This document shows, one piece after another, positions 22,922 to 34,416 of a stretch of 64,000 bases of DNA. Origin of the DNA: Fragum whitleyi. Lineage: Eukaryota > Mollusca > Bivalvia > Cardiida > Cardiidae. The notes below the pieces were generated by a model. The model did not search any database, was not told the origin of the DNA, and saw only the letters and a list, made by a program, of their open reading frames with translations. The position numbers and the translations under genes were made by a program. Numbering within the stretch: the stretch's first letter is position 1; the number at the start of each line of letters is the position of its first letter. The stretch lies in the NCBI GenBank assembly GCA_948146395.1, contig OX411547.1, forward strand, positions 55,729,566 through 55,793,565, read 5' to 3'.

Positions 22922-24572
22922 ATGGAGAGCGATTCAAATTTTGAGGAATATTTAAATAAGAGGATTTATTCCATAAACCATCAAGGAATGAGTCAGGATG
23001 AAATGATTGATGGATATAAGGATTGGACAAGGACCTATGAACAAGTAAGTCTTTACTGATACTGTACCCGTATGTCTGCGTCTAGGATGTTGTAACGTTC
23101 CCAATCGTTTGTAAATGGTATTCGCCTGCACGTGAGTGCACGAGCAAAGAGGGGTATTATTTTGAAATTTCAATGTAAAGTTGGTCTTTGGCGCCTCACT
23201 CTAAATAGTTTCTCTATAAAATATAGATCAATGTGGGTTTTTTGACAGCGGTCTGTATACTATAATTTAACGTTTTACAAGAGCAGAAAGCGATGTACTC
23301 GTATATCTATCTTTCATGTAAAAAATGCAAATTATATTGATTTCTTTTAATGTTTTTCAGTGGTTTATCGAGAAATAATGATAATTCATCATTTTGATTA
23401 ACCCGCCGCCTAACCAGTGAAATTATAAAAAAAACCAAAAAAACTTAAGCCCCGCTTTTGTTCATTTCACCCTATCTAACGTCATCTAAGTGGAGCAAAA
23501 TGATTGACGTCCCCATAAACGTCGCATAGCAATCACGTGCGAAATGACACGATTTTAGAAAATTTGTCCTAAAATTTCACATTTTGTCTCATTTTTGCAA
23601 TAAAGAAATATAATAGCGAGCGCACCTCGCGAACGGCCGAAGGCCGTGAGCGCGAAGAGAGCGTTTATTGTAACGTGTGTTATGCCATTCTTATCCATTC
23701 TATTCTACTGTCAAACGCCAAACAACCATGTCATTTTCCACCACGAGTGAATTCACTTGCAGGACAGAATAAAAGTTAAAAATTGCATTGGAAAAATTCC
23801 CTATTGAATCCTTTGTAAAAGAAAGATTAAAATATTGAAAATTACTATTCAAGCTTTCCCGAAAAAACGAAGGATTGCTACCGGGAATGTTCCTTTGATA
23901 GACCTCTCTAAAATTTCATCGATTTTTGGAGACATGATGCTGCGTCAATGCAATGATACAAGTTCATTAATAAAGGGACATTTATGTTAAATTGTTTGCT
24001 GACATTTACATTTTCATATTTATCCAAAAAAAGAATGTTTCTTAATATCTAAAATATGTGTATATTGTGGCTGTTTGGCTATATACTGATGTGTCTTTGT
24101 AAAAGGGGGTTAAAGTACAATTTACAAATTTCCGAGGCACTCAATACCAGTGGAGCCCATACCGACCATCTTGATCCTCTTATTTGTTCGGTATGGCATA
24201 CTATTTGCTTGAAGTTTATTTTACTACTTCAATTAAATTAAAACAGAGTTTGACAAAGTATATCTCTTTGTTTTATTCTGTTGTAGCAATTGTATGCTTG
24301 ACATGCGTTTTTTTTTTCTTTCTTTGAACGTAGGATCTCGAGCGCGGAGAATACAGCGCTCCAAGAAATGTTGCCATCGTGTTGAATGAACGTTTTTCAA
24401 AAGATATACGCCAAGATATCAGGATACTTGATGTCGGGGCTGGAACAGGGCTAGTGGCTGATGAGGTGATGTAGTATCTCTGTCTATCTCTTTCTCTCTC
24501 CGTGCCTCCGTATGCCTTCCCCCTGCCTCCCACTACAATCTTTTTTCAACTTTGTATCTGCTTCTTCCCCTT

Positions 24573-24603
<31 letters not shown>

Positions 24604-25361
24604 TTCTCTCTCACTCTGTCTCTCTATATCTCTCTCTGTCGTTTTCTCTCTCTCTTTCTCTATGTCCCTAGCCCTTTTCTGTGTCTCTATCTAGGTGGGT
24701 TGATAACTGATGTCATTATTCCTTATCGAACGTATCAACTGTTTAAATCCGCTATACTCAAGCTGTACTTTTTTCTCTGTTTCCCTCAGGTATCAGTTTT
24801 CTTAGACTTAGCTATAGATTTAGAGCTCTGAATCAAAGAACGTTTGGGGGAAAATATTTAAGTATGACTTCTCCTTTTCCCCCAATTTTATAAATAATAT
24901 TAAAAAAGTTTGGGATAATGTTCCTTTCCTTAAAGATTTTCCTCTTGAAAACGCAACAGTTTCTTCGGCCAAAGCCCACTTCTGTATCCGCGCGGGTTTG
25001 TACTTTTTCCGATGACCGGCGTTTGCTGTGTGTCCTCAACGTTTACCACACTCGGAAACCTTAGGCGATTCTACGGAATAGATCTCAGAGAGTATGAGGG
25101 CGCTGACATGAAAGCGCTTTATATCGTACGTGGGTTTATGTGACGTCACACAACATAACTAAGGATGAGGTTGCGAAAAACAAAATCAACGAAAGGATAA
25201 ATTGAGCGTATTATGATTTTATAACAAAACGCAGTGTTTACTGCGTTTTTCATCAAATAATAATATGCCCAATTTATATGTCCGACGATCGGAAAGAATT
25301 AACAAGATGTGTTTTTCTTCAAGCATATGAAATAACCAAAGTACCTCCAGACGCCGAATAA

Positions 25362-25395
<34 letters not shown>

Positions 25396-28300
25396 GCCCC
25401 AAATTACTACACTTACGTCCGAGGTACTTTCCGGTCCGAGCGATGTTCCGAAAGCGTTTTATATCAAAGTATCCTGCGAACACTACGAGGTTTAAGAAAT
25501 ACACCAATTAAATGACACTTTTTGGACATTTGTAATTTTAGTACGCTAAAAATACGCCAGTCGATTTTTATATGAAATGTATTGATGTATGATACGACAT
25601 GTCTCTAAATAACTTCAGCTCCATAGTCTTGGATTCAAGCATATCGATGCGCTAGATCCAATCAAAGACATGTTAGACAAGGCCAGACAGAAAGGCATTT
25701 ATGAGAACTATTTTGAAGAGTTTCTGTCAGAGGACGAACCTACAACTATACCTTCAGGTTAGTATACTTAACTCCAAAAGTTATGTCCACAAATACATGT
25801 TCTCTTCAAACCTCAACCGTATATGACTAACTTGTATTTCTTATTTTGATTCTTGTCAAAACTGGCTACCTTTTAATAGACCAGGATTCTGACTATTGGG
25901 TCCTATGTTCCTTTCACTAGATACGTCTTCTAAGTAATCGTGCCCTCTTACCTTGCTGGTATGATGCACAAAGGTTTGTTGCAAATCTTTAATGTGCATT
26001 AGAAGACAGTATTGCACAAAGCAATAAACCAATTCAAATTCTTTAAATTTTCGCTTACGTCAAAAGTTACGTCAGAACGTAATCAGCTAAAATTGGGTCT
26101 ACTGAAACAAGCCAATAAAAGTAGGCGTCGTTCTATCAATACAAACTTCAAACTGTTCCTGAAACATGAAGGGTGGTTTTAGGAACGTTTGAATTGCTTT
26201 TGACAATTTTTCAACTGAATTTCAAAAACTAGTTCAACAAACCATGTGTTTTAGTCTTTGCTCGTTACTGCTCAGATAAGGTTGCGACATCAAGCCGTAT
26301 TGATGTTTGACTATAGCGGACGTTCTGTTAACCATTAACACACTTAGAATTAACAAATCTGGTTGATATGGTGGCTCATGTAAAACGCTCAGTATACCCA
26401 TTTTATAAGCCATTTTTCTGATATTTTTTGAAAGCCCGCTTAATAGTTGTCAAATCAACTGTGACTCGTAAAGCGTTCTTAAGCAATAATTTCGGGATTT
26501 TATCCTCATAAGGCAATTTTTTTCACACTGATCACAGGATTAATGCTCACCCCACCCACTCTCCAACCATGCAATGTGAGTGAGATTTATCAGACAAAAT
26601 GCAAACCTATTTGACACTGATTTATTGTGTGGGCATCATGGTAGATTTCACTTGCGAATTGGATACTCTTATTCATGATGGAATAACCAATTGTACGTTT
26701 GTGAATTTTTTTTGATAGTGATGTCAAGCAAGGCGCATTTCTTTAACAATGGTCTCGAGTAGCATCATTATTTTTTTCCGTACATATGGGTATATGATTG
26801 TTCTACCAAAAGTTGTAAAGAAAGATTAAAATTTGTAAAAGGGTTTAATTCTAGATTCAGGAAATAAGCCAATTGGCAAATGTTTCAACCCTAGTCAGCC
26901 TGCGCAGAACGCGCGGTCTGACTTAGGCTGACACATTATGCACTAACAAGGAGGACCCTATTCGCCTGACGCGTTACATATCCGTGTATATCTAAACACA
27001 CTGTTATGGGAGACCACTCTCACCACTGTCCTTCCTAGCTTCTTTGGTTTAAATACAATGTCTGACACCTACGTCGGGGAAGATCTTCTTTTGCTCAGTG
27101 GTTAGCGCATTGAACTTGTAAACCAATTATTTGAATATTGTTGTCCGCGTTGATTCGACACCGGCTCACGACAGACAGACAGACAGACAGATAAGTTTAT
27201 TGAAAGATTTGTGCAAAGTACAAGGTACATCATCGTTACAAAATATAATCACATTTATATATAATATATAGAAAAAAATACATATTTAACATGTCTAATA
27301 TACAACTTGATCTACATAACCACTTATTTTCCTTAGGGTAATCAAATCTAACCGCAAAATATTAATAGTATTTCAAATTTCTCCGAATGGACGTTTAGAG
27401 CCGTAAAATAAACTGGTTAAAGTACACAACCCGTTGAACATGTGATTGCTCATGCATACACCGTGTTAAACGGGTGCGTGTAATCGATTTGTTTTTACTA
27501 ACTCACGTCGGATATTAATCAGCTATGCTTAGGTTGAGGACAGTTCGTAGGTAACAATACAAATAATTGTCAACATGTTTTCATTTTTTGTCAAGCTCGC
27601 ATGCGGTACACGAGACATGCTGGTACAATGACGACTCTGTGCGGGTGCGTCAGTTCCTCCGTGCGTACGTCCGTCTGATGTTTCCTAATAATTAATCCAA
27701 CATTTATTGGTGGATTTCAAAATAATTTGACACAATTGTTCTCCATGATCAGTATATGTGCTTTTTAAAGACAAAAATCCGAAAACTCTAGTTGAATACA
27801 TTTCGGTATACAAAAGGTTTTAGTCGAACTCCGCTGCTTTGGAAGGAAAACATTAGAGTTTCTCCTATTTACGAAAGACCGGTGGTGACATTTTAAATTA
27901 ACAGTTCACACTTCACATTTAAAATATATTATCTTTAAAGACTAAAGTATGAAGTGTGAAGATTGAAGTGTGAAGTTGGAAGTCGGAAGTGTGATGTGAA
28001 AAGTACGAAGTGTGTAGCTGAAAGTCGGAATATAGAAGTATGACGTCGGAAGTCAGAAGTGTGAAGTATGAAGTTGGAAGTCTGAACTGTGAAGTTGGAA
28101 GTCGAATATGTGAATTTTGCGTTAAAATAAGATTACTCAAATTTAACAGTTCACACTTCACAGTTCGCATTTCAGACTTATTGATTCGCGGTTCACGCTT
28201 CAAGGTTCACATGCCACACTTCTAACTTCACTGTTCACACTCTTAAGTTCATACTTCACACTTTTGACTTCACACTTCCTACTTCACACTTAATTGTCCA

Positions 28301-30151
28301 TATTCCAAAGTTCATATTCCATACTTCTGTCTTCACACTTCAAAGTTCACACTTCCGATATCCAACTTCACACTTTAGATGCACACTTCGTGCTTCAGAC
28401 ATCCTACTTCACAATTCACGCTTCTGTTTTCACTTCTTATTTTACAATTCACACGTCCGACTTCCAACTTCACAGTTCAGAGTTCACGGTTCTCACTTCA
28501 AAGAAATATGAATGAAAAAGTTTATCTGATTTTTTACAATTGATTTGTTGTATCTTAGAGTCAAGATATGCCCGGAAGTGATCCCCGACAGAAATGTGAA
28601 GGTCAAAATTATTCGAGTTCATCTTTTGGAGTCAAATACGATTTCCCAATTACCAAAACATTTCATTTCAGATTCGTACGACTGTATCACTGGTGCCGGG
28701 TGTTTTTCAGACAATCATATACCATGGGGCTGTTTGTTGGAGCTCTTACGGATAATAAAGCCAGGTAGGTTTGAGATAGCTACATACAAACAAGTTTAAT
28801 ACCTTGTGGATAACTACCAACTATGTTGTCGACAAAAACATAAAAAAGACAAAAAAATCTATTTTTCACCCTGGATAACGTATAGTTGACGTCAACGGAA
28901 CGCTTTATCACTATCTCGCCAATGATATGTAGATATAAACTTATTTATTGAAAAAGACGTCATTGCATTGCCGAAACAATGGTCCGAGCATATTTCGAAG
29001 AGGCATAGAAAACACTTTAGATTTCAATAGATATATATCTAGTCCTATTGATAAGATCGATTTAACATTTTTCAATCTAATGTCCTAACCATATAATACC
29101 ATACTTTATAATATTACCTACGCTGCGGGAGTGAAATAATCTCGTTGAATAAATTTGATATTACAGGGGTGTTATTATACTTGTGGAATAACTATGAAAA
29201 TGAGCTCGGAGCGAAAAGCAACGCTTTTTTAACGGCGAAAATGACGTCATAATGTATATATCGTGACGTCAGTTTTAAACATCGTTATAAGTTTTGCGGG
29301 AAATAGAAACGTTGAATTTCAAGAATTTTGACTATTTTTCGCAAAAAATTGGGTCATATTATAAATAGAATATTAAATTTGTGCTCATAGAATACAAAAT
29401 TCATTAAACTCGTCTTCTCAAACAGATAAAAACTCGGCAAAGCCTCGTTTCATCTGTTTGTAGATGACTCGTTTAATAAATTCGGTATTCCATGACCACT
29501 CATTCAATATCCTCTTAGTATTTAGCTAACACGTTATTTTCATTTCACCTATAAACTGTCAAATTCAGCGGGTTTGCAAGAACCTACCAATTCGACATAG
29601 TTACATGTTAGTACGAGTGCAGTAAAACTTGTTTTCAGCCACCATTTACGAAACCACCAAAAACGATCGTGAAAGACAATAGTCACTTAGTAAACGTTTT
29701 GTCTACAAATAAATAACATGATTTTGATTGAATATGCATAATTTCGAAATTCACATCAATCAAATGTTGCAATCATTCATTAAAATCGTCTCTATCGAGT
29801 TTTAACAACAAATGATTGTAGTTTGCTATAGTTTTAGTCCAATACCATGTACTGTGTGAGATATTTTGATTTTGAAAACGGTCGCATAATAAGATTTGTC
29901 TCTTCATAGGCGCATGAGGCGTGGTCGTCCGAACAAGATTGACTGTAATTCAATAAACGTAAATGATATATTTTTCAGGAGGAATTATTGTGATTGGAAC
30001 AAAGGCACCAGATACGGAATATTTAATTAAATCAGACAAGTTTGTGGATGAACTAGCACAGCAAGGAAAATTAGCCGAGGTGCAGAGGATCAAACCAAAG
30101 ATCTACAAAAAAGGAACGCCTGGACTCACTTACGTTCTAAAAGCACCATGA
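22922..30151 (+). CDS. METTL27: METTL27-like methyltransferase, copy B, complete, 5 exons
   Basis: Exons 22922-23044, 24334-24465, 25619-25757, 28672-28764 and 29979-30151 join in frame to 219 aa. Exons 2-5 have exactly the same lengths and phases as copy A; exon 1 is three codons shorter at the start (MESDSNFEEY). Motif I ILDVGAGTG lies at about residues 72-80. By eye, nucleotide differences from copy A are about 10% in exon 1, 11% in exon 2, 6.5% in exon 3, 16% in exon 4 and 25% in exon 5. All key Rossmann motifs are intact and there is no stop or frameshift, so both copies look functional. It lies head-to-tail with copy A, about 5.8 kb downstream of it. The stop codon is followed almost at once by an (ATA)n run and repeat sequence containing AATAAA at 30178, so the 3' UTR is partly repeat-derived. 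Function is inferred as for copy A. Confidence 0.88.
23350..23615. mobile_element. CRE-bearing repeat family X, copy 2 (truncated)
   Basis: GTGGTTTATCGAGAAATAA through TTGCAATAAAGAAATA. It lacks the hairpin end and continues into a short GC-rich palindromic patch (23618-23663, GGCCGAAGGCC). Confidence 0.65.
24466..24760 (+). repeat. CT-rich tract at the start of METTL27-B intron 2
   Basis: Orthologous position to 11957-12345, with the same anchor blocks TTTTTTCAACTTTGTATCTG and GTGGGTTGATAACTGATGTC followed by TATCAACTGTTTAAA. Confidence 0.85.
25790..27070. other. METTL27-B intron 3, mostly unassigned
   Basis: Contains a decayed family W fragment (26875-26960) and CTTTAATGTGCATTAG at about 25988, a word shared with 50310-50340. 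Otherwise nothing recognised. Confidence 0.4.
27075..27180 (+). mobile_element. tRNA-like SINE head followed by (CAGA)n
   Basis: GCTCAGTGGTTAGCGCATTG (A box) and GTTGATTCGACACCGGC (B box-like), then CAGACAGACAGACAGACAGA and AAGTTTATTGAAAGATTTG. METTL27-B intron 3. Confidence 0.5.
27905..28505. repeat. Degenerate minisatellite of ACTTCACACTT words, with strand switch
   Basis: From about 27945 to 28105 the words read GAAGTGTGAAGT. From about 28140 to 28500 they read ACTTCACACTTC, the inverse. The unit is roughly 7-14 bp and irregular. METTL27-B intron 3, ending about 170 bp before exon 4. Confidence 0.85.
29110..29513. mobile_element. CRE-bearing repeat family Y, copy 1
   Basis: GCGGGAGTGAAATAATCTCG, TGACGTCA at 29242 and 29264, then ACAGATAAAAACTCGGC and inverse-like ATCTGTTTGTAGATGACTCG. 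METTL27-B intron 4. Confidence 0.7.
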
Positions 30152-30470
30152 CTTATAATAATAATAATAATGATGATAATAAAATCTTTATTTAAAGAAG
30201 GTAGCTCATTAAGCTGTCATCATACAAACAATACAATGAAGAACTTATTTACAATGAGGCCTTCTATAACAATATGAGGTATTGATCATCATATATATTC
30301 ATGCATTTAAAATGATATATGTAATGATTTAAAATTATGCTAGTACACATGAATATGATGATAATGTGTTATAATTGGGAGTGATGATGATGATGATAAT
30401 AATAATGATAATAATTATGGTGATTATAACAATGATTAGAAATGATAAGGATGTCAATTATTTAATAATA
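30152..30470. repeat. (ATA)n / (ATG)n-flanked repeat forming METTL27-B 3' flank
   Basis: ATAATAATAATAATGATG, AATAAAATCTTTATTTAAAG, then GATGATGATGATAATAATAA at 30385-30415. AATAAA at 30178 could serve as a poly(A) signal for copy B. The outline resembles the 3' end of a LINE or SINE in inverse orientation. Confidence 0.5.
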
Positions 30471-30479
30471 CTTCTTCTC

Positions 30480-32280
30480 GCCATACGAAGATATGGAAAA
30501 TCCCGGCATATCTGTAAAAAACATTTATTCTAAAAATAATGCAAATAAAGTTTTGAGATTATGTTTGTTAATAAAATAAACAGATAGGCAGATATATTTT
30601 TACGTCCATTGTTGTACAGGCCTGATATTGCATCCTTTCCCCAAGTAGCCTCGTCTGTTAATAATATTCACCCAAGATGGCGACCGATAAAATCTGGACA
30701 AATCTGACCATCTGGTGCATTGTATTATGTAGGAATAATTGGAGCGAAATGAAACGATGACAGTGAGAAATTTTCAGGGTAAGTTCTCGTGGCACTCTGT
30801 ATTGATCTTAGTTAACCGGATTCACATTCGAAAGACCTCGGATTCGGCACTAGTGACGTCATTTTAACTATTTCACGTCAATAATTCTGATCCTGGGTCA
30901 GGCCGGCGTTACAAGGATTCCAAAATACCGTTTTGAAGTTGTGCAAAGCAATATGAATACAACAAATCGGGTTTATGTTAATTTGAAAAAAAAAACCAAA
31001 AAACGTATAAACCCCTTTTGTGATTAATATTGTGTTTTGCACGGTTTTATTGCATGGATGTTAATACCATTTACCATTTATTTGCAAAAAAAAGCTTTAA
31101 ACGCTTACCGTGCTTCTATAGTGCGGTTTTATTGACTTGAATCTGACCCCTGCTATTTAGATGAATAAAAATATGGTTATTCCTACTTGGCTTTGCACGT
31201 GCTTTCATAGGAATGAATAAAAAACGATATTGAATGTATTATACATTTTGTTTATTGATAAAATATGTCGGTAATTGTTATTTAAGCATTTTTTCTTCAG
31301 AGGTCAAAGTCGGGTCAAATTAACCAGGCTATAGCTACATATTACAATACATAATAGATTAAAGACTTCCATGAGCAAATTCGCTTTTGTACAGTCCACA
31401 ACTTAGGGATTTTGAAACTGCCGACGCAAATTAATTTGTCCCTTGTTATAATTGGTAGACTACAACGATTATTTTTAACCGCGTTTACTACAGTCAGTAG
31501 AAAACCTTATTTACATGGATGGCCTCTCTGCGTATGCTTAATTTAGATAATTACGTCGTCTCTCTCGATCGTTGGACCGGCCTTTATTACTTAGCCTAAA
31601 GTATCTGTTACACTTCATTTGAGCCACTGCCCTTACGATAAATATCCGGCAAAAATATATTTCACCCGATCCTAAGGCTCAAAAATGTATATGCTAAAGG
31701 ATTCTTTCCGTGATTTTGAAGTTTCCAGGTAATACTTGTATCGAGATGCAGTGTCGCCGTAAGTTATGATTAATTACTTTCATACATTAAGGCCATGTGT
31801 ACAAGTTCAAGTAAGTGGTCAAATGTTAGGCCTATGTTTTCTATACCCGGTCGTGCATATATACCTGTTCGCATGTCCAAAGAAATTCATCGCCACCCAT
31901 TATTTGGGAACCATAAATACGTGATCATGATTTAAATTTCATTCCTGCACAAATAACAAAATATAGGATTGCCATGATAGTGCGGTAGCCGAGCCGCTAG
32001 ATGAACGAGCCGCCCTTCCACAGCTTAAAAAAGATGGAATTTACATTGACAATGTTTAACAGGTACCAATTCGAGACTTTCTGGATTATGCCGTGGCACT
32101 TCGAGATTTTGCCGGAAATCATATTTTAAGGCGTTTCAGTGAAACATTTTTAATTTCAATTTCCCTAATACTATTCCTCAGTATTTCGGAATGCTTCGAA
32201 AAGAGCTGATATATTCCGTGATTTACTTGACATAAGACTCATCTGTCTACAAAATAGACAAACAAATAAACAGACAAACG
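30480..32280. other. Intergenic between METTL27-B and the dead retrotransposon, no gene seen
   Basis: No convincing frame or inverted repeat. AAGATGGCGACCG at 30674 looks like a promoter-type word but no exon follows it. Confidence 0.4.
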
Positions 32281-32289
32281 AAAGAACAT

Positions 32290-33665
32290 ACGGCTTAATT
32301 TATTTCAATTATCAACTGGAACAGCCATTCTACTAAACTTGACGAAAACCATATAGAGTACACACTTCTAGAATGTCTCAAAGATAACTCCCTATAACAG
32401 CATATAACAAATCGAACAATACATAGACATAATGATACACCATCAATTTTGGATCTAGTCATAACTGGAAGTGAGAAAAATATTGAAAATATTACCTATC
32501 TACCAAGTCTAGGTAGAAGTTACCATTTGGTGATCACCTTTGACTTGGTATATAGTCGATCATTATCAGATGATTCAAAAATCTAGTATAACTACAATAA
32601 AGTAAAAAAAAAAAACTTCACGAGACGAGAACCAATATGGATTTCGGGCAAAGAGATCATGGAATCTCAACTCTTAATGACTACTGACGATATTTCCAAA
32701 GCATTATATTCTGGAATCAAGTGGACAAAGCAATTTTAGGCTTTTCCAAGGCTTTTGATAGAGTATCATACTAATGTCTTTCTAAGAAATTAGAAAATTA
32801 TGGAATCAGCGGAACAACAAAAGCATGGATAGAATCCTTCCCTTCTGACAGAAAACAACAAGTGTTGGTGGACAATGCTTGATCAAACATGCGAACAGGG
32901 AATTGTCCTTGGACCCACGCTTTTTCTTATCTTTATTAACGACATAACTGATCAAATCACTTCAAATATTCGCCGCTTTCTGAAGAAATTCGAGATTGTT
33001 TATTTGCACTTTTTTTACATTAAAGGCCACCTGCCATGTATTTGACCAAAGTTCAAGTTTATTTATGTCTGATTGTAATTCTAAGCTGATGACTGTGTTT
33101 TATACCGAACTATAAACATAAATGACAGCTTAGAATTACAATCAGACAAAGACATGGACATAATCACTAAAAAAGCGCCATCTATTCTTGACTTCTTGAA
33201 AAGGAATCTTGTTGTATTGCCCACCTAAAGTAAAAGAGAGAGCCTACATCAGTATAGTTATAATATGTACGCCACTCCTAATTTCGAACCCATTCAAGAA
33301 ACGGTATGTCAAAGAGATTGAACAAGTACAACAAAATGAAGTAAGATGGACGATGAACCAAACATAAAACCTGCGTAGCGACTCTACAAAGATCGGAACA
33401 CCTGGATGGCCTAGCCTACAACAACGCAGGGTTTGGCCAGACGTAACTTTGGTGTACAAGATTGCAAATTCATTTATAGCTGTGCCACTGACTTATCATC
33501 TAACTTCAGCCAAAAAACGATCAAATAGACGAAGTCACAGTATGAATTCATTCCTATCCAGCCAAGGATCAACATCTACCAGTATTCCTTTTTCCAAGAA
33601 CTGTAACAACATGGACTATGCTACCGGAACCCTGTATGGCTTCTACAAGTTTGGTCACATTTAAA
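32290..33665 (+). mobile_element. Dead non-LTR retrotransposon (CR1/jockey-like), endonuclease end plus reverse transcriptase
   Basis: Fragments in changing frames give, in order: the endonuclease C-terminus SILDLVITGSEKNIENI; RT block QVDKAILGFSKAFDRVS; KLENYGISGTTKAWIESF; GIVLGPTLFLIFINDI; and the C-terminal domain pieces VKEIEQVQQNEVRWTMN and PSLQQRRVWPDVTLVYKI. Order and wording match CR1/jockey-type LINE ORF2. Many stops and frameshifts are present, and the catalytic F/YADD block that should follow INDI is lost near 32960-33000. It is a pseudogenic insertion between METTL27 copy B and SPAG16. Confidence 0.8.
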
Positions 33666-34236
33666 TCTTGATCTGTCCAATTTTTCCATAGGCCTATAAC
33701 TCCAACCTACACATAAGAAGAACTTTGTCAGTGCACAGTGTATAAAACATGTTGGTCAGTGGATTACTTTTACGTGTAGTGTGACACAAAAAGGACATTG
33801 TCTATATATATTCACGAAGCCCATTGTGTCATTTCAACGCCTCAGATGACACCAAATACCAAAAATAAAAAAAATAACTGAACTAGGTGGATAACCAAGA
33901 AAAAGGCGACTGCTATTGGGATGTAACAAATAAGGGCATAAGATAAATGAGATAAATTGACACTATTGTTTTAAATACGCTATACAAGAAATTACTAATA
34001 AGTTTAATTTCTGACAATTTTCAAATCAGAATTGGACTATTTAGATTGAACTCGGAAGGTGGTGCCATGTAGTTTTGCGTTTACTTCATAATAAGCCGAA
34101 TATCGAAAGTGTGTGACTATTGGGTCGCGTCAAAATGGGTATATATCTCATAAGATTCTGGTTTATTAGTGTGACAGCTTTGGAATCGGACCCAAAGATT
34201 CAGATGAGAGCTTCAGGTGATTTAGATTAAACCAGT

Positions 34237-34302
34237 CCTCTAGACTGGTCCTACTGTCTCATGAGAGTCATGATAGTCGACAGTGGGACCAGTCTAGCCA
34301 GT
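34237..34302. repeat. Inverted repeat just upstream of SPAG16
   Basis: AGACTGGTCCTACTGTC is answered by GACAGTGGGACCAGTCT about 20 bp later, giving a strong hairpin about 115-180 bp upstream of the SPAG16 start. It may be a small foldback element or part of the promoter region. Confidence 0.55.
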
Positions 34303-34387
34303 CCTCTACCGACGGGGCGAATAGGAGCTGTCCCGTCTATCCGCAGAATAAACACAGCTCTTCGCGCAGGAGGAAAAAAGTTTCGTT

Positions 34388-34401
34388 GTTACCTTGGCAA
34401 C
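34388..34401. promoter_or_regulatory. X-box (RFX-type) in front of SPAG16
   Basis: GTTACCTTGGCAAC is a perfect inverted repeat of half-sites GTTACC and GGCAAC with a 2 bp spacer, which matches the animal RFX X-box consensus. It ends 15 bp before the SPAG16 ATG at 34417. RFX factors (with FOXJ1) drive ciliary genes in animals through proximal X-boxes, and SPAG16 is a motile-cilium gene. Motif and position are seen directly; regulation is inferred. Confidence 0.75.
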
Positions 34402-34416
34402 CGATTAAACAGCAAG

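Noticed and set aside
27905..28505. CRISPR-like regular array
   Set aside because: Units are irregular and overlapping with no unique spacers, and the host is a eukaryote.
34261..34416. Upstream in-frame ATG of SPAG16
   Set aside because: It contains a hairpin and the X-box and lacks similarity to the family; the start at 34417 fits the conserved N-terminus. Not fully excluded.
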